A stretch of DNA of 64,000 nt, taken from contig CAWUIB010000004.1 of assembly GCA_963922335.1 (NCBI GenBank), positions 62,001 to 126,000 of the forward strand, read 5' to 3'. Of the stretch, positions 58,452 to 64,000 are shown piece by piece; within the stretch, counting starts at the first letter, position 1; each line of letters begins with the position of its first letter. The notes beneath the pieces were generated by a model. It had not been told where the DNA came from and did not search any database. It saw only the letters and a list, made by a program, of their open reading frames with translations. Source of the stretch: CALBPI01 sp963922335 (GTDB lineage: Bacteria > Pseudomonadota > Gammaproteobacteria > Steroidobacterales > Woeseiaceae). The translations under genes were made by a program, and so were the position numbers.

Positions 58452-58457
58452 TACTAT
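58452..58457 (+). promoter_or_regulatory. -10-like TACTAT 6 nt before FlgO/TPR gene start
   Basis: TACTAT, 6 nt, ATG, directly after the preceding terminator. No SD apart from a GGCGG next to the ATG. Confidence 0.4.
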
Positions 58458-58463
58458 CGGCGG

Positions 58464-60668
58464 ATGAGTCTCATCAGCGAACTTCGCCGCCGCAATGTAT
58501 TCCGGGTCGCGGCCGCTTACGCCGTCTCCGGTTGGGCCCTGTTACAGGTCATCGACTTGCTCGGCGGTGCACTCGACCTGCCCGGCGCGCTGACCCGATC
58601 GGTGATGCTCCTACTGCTGGTCGGACTGCCGATCGTCATCGCGTTTGCATGGGCGTTCGAGGTTACCCCTGAAGGGCTAAAACCCAGCACGGAAGTCGAC
58701 CCGGATGCGAGCATCGCACCGCAAACCGGTCAACGACTGAACATCGTTATCGCCACCAGTCTAGTCCTGGTGGTCGGCCTCATGATCTGGCAGCAGTTCG
58801 CGCCGAAGGACGCAGCCGATGCCGTCGCTGAGGCCGAAAGTCGCGATACCGAATCGAGCACTACACTCGGTGGCGTGCCCGCCAACTCGGTCGCGGTTCT
58901 ACCGTTTGCGGATATGTCCCCGGATGGCGACCAGGAATATTTCGCGGACGGTATTTCCGAAGAAATCCTCAATAAGCTCGCGGGCGTGGCAAAACTCAAA
59001 GTCGCCGGGCGCACTTCTTCTTTCGCGTTCCGGGGCCGTGAGTCTGATCTGAAAGAGATGGCGCAGACACTGAACGTCGCTCACATCCTCGAAGGGTCAG
59101 TACGTAAACAGAACGATAAGGTGCGCGTCACCGCACAGCTGATCGCCGCCGAAGATGGCTATCACCTGTGGTCAGAGACGTTCGATGGTGATCTCGCCGA
59201 TATCTTCGAAGTACAGGATGAAATTGCGGAAAAAATTCTCGTCGCGCTCACCGAGAAGATCATCGGCGAGCGTGCACTCCCGGCGGCCGTCGATATCGTC
59301 CCTTCGGACAAGGGTGATTTTCGGGCTTACAACCTGTTCCTGGAAGCGCGAGACCTGATTCGCAGTCGCCAGAAGGACAACCTTCTGCGTGCCTCAGATT
59401 TGCTCGACACCGCCATCATGATCGACCCGGATTATGCGCCGCCTTATGCTCAGCGCGCGCTGGTGGAATCCCTCTTGTCGGATGCCGAGGGCGCCTACGG
59501 CGATATTCCGCTGAGCCAGGCACTGCCGCAAGCGATTGAATTCGCCGATAAAGCCCTCGAACTCGATTCGGAACTCGCCGACGGACATGCGGTGCGCGGA
59601 CTGCTGTACCTCGACTCCAAGGATTCGCTGCGTGGCATCAGCGCACTTCGTTATGCGGTCACACTGAACCCTAACCACATCGACGCCCGCAATTGGCTTT
59701 CGCTGGCGCTCGCCGGCTCCGGCAACTACTTGGGGGCGGCCGACGAAATGGTCGACTTGTTTGAAACCGATCCGCTGTACCCCCCCGTTGCCGGCAACGT
59801 CATCATCCGCCTTCTGCAGATCGGTGATCAGGAGCGTGCGGAGAACATCCTGACGCGGATGCGCACGCTCGAGACAAGTGAGCGCATGTATCTCTGGGCG
59901 CGAGCGAATCTGGAATGCGCGATCGGGCAGGTCGCAGAGTGCATCGAGTCTGCCGAGGAGTCGCTTGCGGAAATCCCGGATGCCAACCGCGCCTCCGGGG
60001 TTGCATTTGCGCGGATGAACATTCTTGATTTTGAGGGGGCGGGGAAAATTGCACCTCCCTATGTGACTCCGTATTTGCTATCGGTCCAAGGGCGGTTCGA
60101 CGACGCGCTCACTGAGGCCAAATCACTTCTGGACCGTAGTCCGGAGTCGGCACCGGCACAGATCGACTACATGATCATGCTCGCGAATGCTGGTGAGCGC
60201 GAAAAGCTACTGGAGTATTTCGACACAGAATTTGGGTCGATCGACGCGATGGAGCGAGAGCTCTACAACCCGATCAATGGCGGTTTGCCACCTTACGGAG
60301 TTATCGCCGATGCACTCGACCGCCTCGAGCGCAGGGACGATTTACAGGTGGTGATGACCGCATGGCGGCGGGCAATTGACTACGGCCGGCGCGGCGGCGC
60401 CGACAGTATTGACTTCAACGTCAACGAGTCCCTCTGGTATGCGATGCAGGGAAATTTCGAACGATCCATTGAATTCCTGACGCGCGCTGCCGATAAACGT
60501 GATGGGTTGCTCAGTTTCCGAACAGTTAATGGTTTCTTCCGCCACAGACTAGGCGATAATGTGGCGTACCAGGCACTGGTCGCGCGCCATTTTGAGCGCG
60601 TGAACGAGGAACGGTTGGCGCTCGACCTGAGCCCCGTGGTTCCCGAAGAACATATTTACGAGTTCTGA
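58464..60668 (+). CDS. Membrane protein with FlgO/TolB-N-like domain and TPRs
   Basis: A 734-residue protein. The N-terminus (MSLISELRRRNVFRVAAAY) and three hydrophobic segments (about 14-36, 45-66, 92-112) precede a FlgO/TolB-N-like domain (about 138-280; VAVLPFADMSPDGDQEYFADGISEEIL, VRVTAQLIAAEDGYHLWSETFDGDLADIF) and a TPR region (about 290-720). In related proteins this C-terminal part is joined to an adenylate cyclase or DNA-binding domain; here neither is present. It may be a sensor or scaffold. It precedes the NDH-2-like gene by 5 bp, so they probably form an operon. Confidence 0.82.
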   Translation: MSLISELRRRNVFRVAAAYAVSGWALLQVIDLLGGALDLPGALTRSVMLLLLVGLPIVIAFAWAFEVTPEGLKPSTEVDPDASIAPQTGQRLNIVIATSLVLVVGLMIWQQFAPKDAADAVAEAESRDTESSTTLGGVPANSVAVLPFADMSPDGDQEYFADGISEEILNKLAGVAKLKVAGRTSSFAFRGRESDLKEMAQTLNVAHILEGSVRKQNDKVRVTAQLIAAEDGYHLWSETFDGDLADIFEVQDEIAEKILVALTEKIIGERALPAAVDIVPSDKGDFRAYNLFLEARDLIRSRQKDNLLRASDLLDTAIMIDPDYAPPYAQRALVESLLSDAEGAYGDIPLSQALPQAIEFADKALELDSELADGHAVRGLLYLDSKDSLRGISALRYAVTLNPNHIDARNWLSLALAGSGNYLGAADEMVDLFETDPLYPPVAGNVIIRLLQIGDQERAENILTRMRTLETSERMYLWARANLECAIGQVAECIESAEESLAEIPDANRASGVAFARMNILDFEGAGKIAPPYVTPYLLSVQGRFDDALTEAKSLLDRSPESAPAQIDYMIMLANAGEREKLLEYFDTEFGSIDAMERELYNPINGGLPPYGVIADALDRLERRDDLQVVMTAWRRAIDYGRRGGADSIDFNVNESLWYAMQGNFERSIEFLTRAADKRDGLLSFRTVNGFFRHRLGDNVAYQALVARHFERVNEERLALDLSPVVPEEHIYEF

Positions 60669-60673
60669 CCCAC

Positions 60674-61963
60674 ATGCAAGAACGAATCATCGTCATCGGC
60701 GGCGGCGCCGGCGGCCTCGAATTGGCTGTCAAATTGGGACGCAAACTGCGTCGCCAGAAAGACGTCGAGGTCATGCTGATCGACAAGAACCCGACTCACA
60801 TCTGGAAACCGTTGTTTCATGAAGTGGCGACCGGGTCGATGAACAGCTACCACGATGAAGCGAGCTACCTGATGCTCGCGCGCAAGCACAAGTTCAACTT
60901 CATCCTCGGACGCGTTGTTGATATCGATACGGGCGAGCAATGTGTGCGTCTCGAAGCGCTGCAGGACGATGAAGGTCAGGAGATGGTCGCAGCGCGCGAA
61001 TTCAGTTACGACACACTGATCGTCGCCGTCGGCGCACTCAGCAACGACTTCGGCATCCAGGGTGTTCGAGAATTCAGCCGTCAACTGGATTCGCGGGAAC
61101 AGGCGGAGAAGTTCCACAAGAATTTCACGACACAGCTGCAGCGAACGAACCTTGCGTCAACAAGCGCCGTTTTGTCGGTCGCTATCGTTGGCGGCGGTGC
61201 AACCGGCGTAGAGCTTGCCGCGGACATGCACAACGTCGTTGCCCGATTGCGCGAATACGGTTTTGAACACTTTTCGAAGGAACGCCTGTCCGTCAGCATC
61301 GTCGAGGCAGCACCCGGTCTTTTGCCGCGTCTACCAGAGCGCATCGGGGTTTCCGTGAAGCGCGAGCTGGAGCGCATCGGCGTGAAGGTTTACGTCGGCA
61401 CGCGTGTCGCCAAAGTCGAAAAAGACGCGGTCGTCACGAGCGAAGACGAGCGAATCAACGCCGACATCAGTGTTTGGGCGGCCGGCGTGAGAGCCCCCGA
61501 ATGGCTATCGGAGTGCGGATTGCCAACCGATCGCTTAGGCCGTATCGAAGTCAACGAAGACCTCTCGGTCGTCGGTATGCCGGGGATCTTTGCGATCGGC
61601 GATTGCTGCGCCTGCAAAGATCAGGACGGCCAGGAAATCCCGCCGCGTGCGCAAGCGGCACACCAGATGGCAAGCACGGCAGCGCGCAACGTGCTCGCTG
61701 CTCGAAAAGGCCGATCCTCGCGCTCATTCAAGTACCGCGACTTCGGCAGCCTCGTGAGCCTCAGCAAATACACGACCGTCGGCAATCTGATGGGCAATCT
61801 GGTCCGCGGCACCATCTTCGTCGAGGGTTGGGTTGCACGAATGGCCTATCTGTCGCTTTATCGCATGCATCAGGCGGCCGTCCATGGCCGCTTCTCGACG
61901 CTACTGATTATGCTCGGTGATCGCATCTACAAAGCGACACGTGCCAGCGTCAAACTGCACTAG
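60674..61963 (+). CDS. NDH-2-type FAD-dependent NAD(P)H dehydrogenase
   Basis: A 429-residue flavoprotein with two dinucleotide folds: FAD-binding IIVIGGGAGGLELAVKLG at the N-terminus and NADH-binding VAIVGGGATGVELAADM at about 172-190. DKNPTHIWKPLFHEVATGSM and FAIGDCCACKD with AQAAHQMASTAARNVLA match type II NADH dehydrogenase (non-pumping, membrane-associated, electrons to quinone). The C-terminus has a hydrophobic stretch that could bind the membrane (VARMAYLSLYRMHQ). No SD; it follows the TPR gene closely and may rely on translational coupling. Confidence 0.9.
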   Translation: MQERIIVIGGGAGGLELAVKLGRKLRRQKDVEVMLIDKNPTHIWKPLFHEVATGSMNSYHDEASYLMLARKHKFNFILGRVVDIDTGEQCVRLEALQDDEGQEMVAAREFSYDTLIVAVGALSNDFGIQGVREFSRQLDSREQAEKFHKNFTTQLQRTNLASTSAVLSVAIVGGGATGVELAADMHNVVARLREYGFEHFSKERLSVSIVEAAPGLLPRLPERIGVSVKRELERIGVKVYVGTRVAKVEKDAVVTSEDERINADISVWAAGVRAPEWLSECGLPTDRLGRIEVNEDLSVVGMPGIFAIGDCCACKDQDGQEIPPRAQAAHQMASTAARNVLAARKGRSSRSFKYRDFGSLVSLSKYTTVGNLMGNLVRGTIFVEGWVARMAYLSLYRMHQAAVHGRFSTLLIMLGDRIYKATRASVKLH

Positions 61964-61979
61964 ATGAGCGAACGACCGC

Positions 61980-62597
61980 TTAGTTGTCTCGCTGAGGACG
62001 GAGGGCAGCAAGCTTGTCCAGCTCCTCGACCAACGCTCGAAGTCGTTGAATGCTGGCATAGGTATCAGATGCGATCAGCGCGTTCGCATTCTTCGAAGCT
62101 GCCAAATGTCCCGAGGTTCGCATGACCGGCCGCAGCATCGGCACGTAGGCGGCCGCCGAGCCATTGGCGACGGGAATGATCGTTGTTACCACCTCATCAG
62201 CCGACGTGGATACGGTCTCTCCGGGGGCTAGATATCGCGTACTCAGTGTTCTGACGAACGCATCCGGTGTGACGTAATAAACGTCTTCCCGCGCCTGCAG
62301 GTAGAGACCGTTTGCTCTCAGGACAAGGCGCAAGTGATCCATGGTCATCGAGCTCACCTCGAGCGTACCGATGGCAATCTCATCGGGTACTCGGGCGTGG
62401 ACGACAAACTCCTTATCAAACTTTCGACTCAGTGCTTCGAGAACTTCACTCAATGGCTCTGTCGGTTGTCTCTGCTGCTCGGTTTGGGCCTCTGTCGAGG
62501 GGCGTGAGTCACTGGATTGTGACCACGCGGGCTGCGTGACGCACGCGACTGTCGCAAGCAACGCGAGTCCGAATCTGATCTGAATGAGATGTTGCAT
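61980..62597 (-). CDS. Orphan secretin-type N-domain protein
   Basis: A 205-residue exported protein: signal peptide (about 1-26, ending PAWSQ), then two small alpha/beta domains like those at the N-terminus of type II secretins. The first (about 48-112) has LSEVLEALSRKFDKEFVVHARV and LRLVLRANGLYLQAREDVYYV (N0-like); the second (about 135-200) has TIIPVANGSAAAYVPMLRPVM and NALIASDTYASIQRLRALVEELDKL (N1-like). There is no secretin pore domain and no other secretion gene nearby. It might be a pilotin-like or interacting protein, or a remnant. The SD (AAGGAG) is strong, which argues against a pseudogene. Confidence 0.75.
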   Translation of the reverse strand: MQHLIQIRFGLALLATVACVTQPAWSQSSDSRPSTEAQTEQQRQPTEPLSEVLEALSRKFDKEFVVHARVPDEIAIGTLEVSSMTMDHLRLVLRANGLYLQAREDVYYVTPDAFVRTLSTRYLAPGETVSTSADEVVTTIIPVANGSAAAYVPMLRPVMRTSGHLAASKNANALIASDTYASIQRLRALVEELDKLAALRPQRDN

Positions 62598-62685
62598 GAT
62601 ACGAACTCCTTGTTCGCCAAGTGGGCCACCGCACGTTGGTACGACCCGCTCACCCTCCCGAAGTTCAAGATTCCCTCCCGACCTC

Positions 62686-62713
62686 TTGTACTCAAGAAAA
62701 AAGCGCCTACAAT
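62686..62713 (+). promoter_or_regulatory. Sigma-70 promoter for speD-speE
   Basis: TTGTAC, 16 bp, TACAAT. The predicted start near 62720 gives a leader of about 118 nt before speD. The rest of the 240-base region 62598-62837 holds no gene that I can support; a short CTGGA/TCCAG pairing is possible in the leader. Confidence 0.55.
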
Positions 62714-62837
62714 CGCGTCACCTTTTCTGGACGCCAAGGCTTTTATGTCTTCCAGCTAACGGTGCGCTAGCGATCTCCGAGCAGAGTTACTGCGCACCCG
62801 TCTGTAACAATCTGATTCTCTCGCGAGGTACTTGTCG

Positions 62838-63311
62838 ATGGCCGGTGATGCTGTTGTCGTGCGCCCCGAAGGTCTGTGGCCAACCCACAACCAGTCGGGC
62901 AACCACCCGGAAAACCAAAACGGAACTACTCAAGACCATTTCATTGTTCGCGACGGTGTTGAGTACGCGGGCGCTCACGTGATCATCGATTTATGGGGCG
63001 CCGAGAACCTCGATGATCTCGCGCTGATGGAAACCGCCTTCCGCGATGTCATCGAGACCTGCGGTGCCACGCTGCTGCATATTCACTTGCACCACTTCAC
63101 GCCAAACTACGGCATCTCGGGAGTCGCGGTGCTCGCCGAGTCGCATATCAGCGTGCACACCTGGCCCGAGCGCCGCTTCGCCGCTTTCGATGTCTTTATG
63201 TGCGGTGACGCGAAACCAGAACTCGCCGGCAGCGTACTAGCCAAGTACTTCCGACCTGAACGCATTGCGGTGAACGAACTGCGCCGCGGCATCGTGGAAT
63301 CGGCGAGCTAG
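62838..63311 (+). CDS. speD: S-adenosylmethionine decarboxylase proenzyme
   Basis: A 157-residue pyruvoyl enzyme making decarboxylated SAM for spermidine synthesis. The self-cleavage site is in AESHISVHTWPE, where the serine after glutamate becomes the pyruvoyl group. Conserved GAHVIIDLWG and CGATLLHIHLHHF precede it. Compared with the usual short prokaryotic form it has an N-terminal extension of about 40 residues. A TTG at 62832 in the same frame has slightly better SD spacing, so the start is uncertain by two codons. It is 2 bp from speE. Confidence 0.92.
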   Translation: MAGDAVVVRPEGLWPTHNQSGNHPENQNGTTQDHFIVRDGVEYAGAHVIIDLWGAENLDDLALMETAFRDVIETCGATLLHIHLHHFTPNYGISGVAVLAESHISVHTWPERRFAAFDVFMCGDAKPELAGSVLAKYFRPERIAVNELRRGIVESAS

Positions 63312-63313
63312 TC

Positions 63314-64000
63314 ATGGCAGATTTTGAGGAGACCTTGTACGACAGCGTTGCGCAGAAGTTTCGCATCGACAAACTGTACTTCGAGGACAAGACCGAACAT
63401 CAGCACTTGATGATCTTTCACAACGCCATGCTGGGCCGTGTGATGACGCTCGACGGTGTTGTGCAGACGACCGAGGCAGACGAGTTCGTCTACCACGAGA
63501 TGATGGCGCATGTGCCGCTCTTTGCGCATGGCAACGCGACCGATGTCCTGATCATCGGCGGCGGCGACGGCGGCATGCTGCGAGAGGTCACGAAGCATGG
63601 CATCGAGCGAGTGACACAAGTGGAGATCGACCAAAGCGTTGTAGACATGGCAAAGGCATATCTGCCGAACCATTCCGCCGGTGCCTACGACGACCCTCGA
63701 CTCACGCTGGAGATTGCTGACGGTATGGCGTTCGTGCGAGATACGGATCAACGTTTTGACGTGATTATTGTCGACAGCACCGACCCGATCGGCCCCGGCG
63801 AGGTCCTGTTCTCCGAGGACTTCTATGCACAAGCGAAGCGCTGCCTGAAGCCGGGCGGCGTCATCGTGACTCAGAACGGAGTCCCGTTTTTCCAACCCGA
63901 CGAGGTCACGCACACCCACCGGCGACTGCGCCGCCATTTTGACGACGTGACGTTCTACACCGGTGCGATCCCAACGTACTACGGCGGACTGATGACTTTC
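63314..64000 (+). CDS. speE: Spermidine synthase, 3'-partial
   Basis: The first 229 residues of a polyamine aminopropyltransferase, cut by the window end. It has the N-terminal beta domain (residues 1-55) and the SAM-type fold with IIGGGDGGMLREV (about 75-87), the catalytic IVDSTDPIGPGEVLF (about 152-166) and the substrate tyrosines in IPTYYGGLMTF. It transfers the aminopropyl group from decarboxylated SAM, made by the preceding speD product, to putrescine. The ATG follows the speD stop by 2 bp, so the pair is one operon. Confidence 0.95.
   Translation, partial: MADFEETLYDSVAQKFRIDKLYFEDKTEHQHLMIFHNAMLGRVMTLDGVVQTTEADEFVYHEMMAHVPLFAHGNATDVLIIGGGDGGMLREVTKHGIERVTQVEIDQSVVDMAKAYLPNHSAGAYDDPRLTLEIADGMAFVRDTDQRFDVIIVDSTDPIGPGEVLFSEDFYAQAKRCLKPGGVIVTQNGVPFFQPDEVTHTHRRLRRHFDDVTFYTGAIPTYYGGLMTF

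Noticed and set aside
62744..62758. Short upstream ORF (ATG, four codons, TAA) in the speD leader as a polyamine-sensing element
   Set aside because: Very short, no SD, and polyamine-responsive uORFs are known from eukaryotic genes; no support here.

Overview
The window reads as chromosome of a GC-rich, Gram-negative marine gammaproteobacterium. Support comes from LPS genes (two Kdo2-lipid A acyltransferases, KdkA, WaaF, HldD), GlnE, HtpX, a TIGR04211-type SH3 protein, SpeD/SpeE and the proteobacterial dedicated sortase cluster. The 'MSLISELRRRNVFRVAAAY' start of the FlgO/TPR protein is a signature I associate with Woeseia-like marine lineages; that placement is inference. I see no rRNA, tRNA, CRISPR array, transposase or phage gene. 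The first gene (aspartoacylase family) and the last (speE) are cut by the window edges.

Layout. 1-7.7 kb: end of a zinc hydrolase, htpX, then envelope/LPS genes (two lipid A acyltransferases, kdkA, a family 9 glycosyltransferase, waaF, hldD) and a CHCC zinc-finger protein. 7.7-15.6 kb: glnE, a 43-residue membrane protein, a flavodoxin-like protein, a GGDEF-EAL protein with a degenerate GGDEF site, an SH3/coiled-coil protein and PBP4 (dacB). 15.6-21.4 kb: DUF3187 protein; a fasciclin / ECF sigma / RskA-type anti-sigma operon; a PAS-PAS sigma-54 activator facing an AT-rich operator array, a sigma-54 promoter and a small exported protein. 21.6-28.6 kb: thioredoxin-TPR protein, dienelactone-hydrolase lipoprotein, then an operon of exported TPR-CHAT protease, small acidic protein, ECF sigma factor and membrane anti-sigma-like protein. 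28.6-48.5 kb: housekeeping and transport (KefB-type antiporter, GIY-YIG protein, malic enzyme, acyltransferase, dihydroorotase/prolyl iminopeptidase, OppA-like lipoprotein, M16 peptidase, threonine deaminase, class II aldolase, M20 amidohydrolase, UvrD-like helicase, TauE permease, GST). 48.5-53.9 kb: sortase, its VIT/VWA target, response regulator and histidine kinase. 53.9-64 kb: LytTR regulator, outer-membrane barrel, family 4 glycosyltransferase, collagen-like lipoprotein, FlgO/TPR membrane protein, NDH-2-like oxidoreductase, an orphan secretin N-domain protein, and speD-speE.

Three signalling modules stand out. (i) The TPR-CHAT protease / ECF sigma / anti-sigma operon resembles in gene content the protease-sigma output arm of type III-E CRISPR, but no CRISPR is present and the protease appears periplasmic. 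(ii) The fasciclin-sigma-RskA operon has the same parts as mycobacterial SigK-RskA with its fasciclin targets MPT70/MPT83. (iii) A sigma-54 activator lies beside four copies of a 9-bp half-site and a well-spaced -24/-12 promoter driving a 94-residue exported protein. In addition, many genes lack a Shine-Dalgarno sequence and instead carry a -10-like hexamer 5-7 nt before the start codon, which suggests frequent leaderless transcription. This pattern was used to decide some starts.
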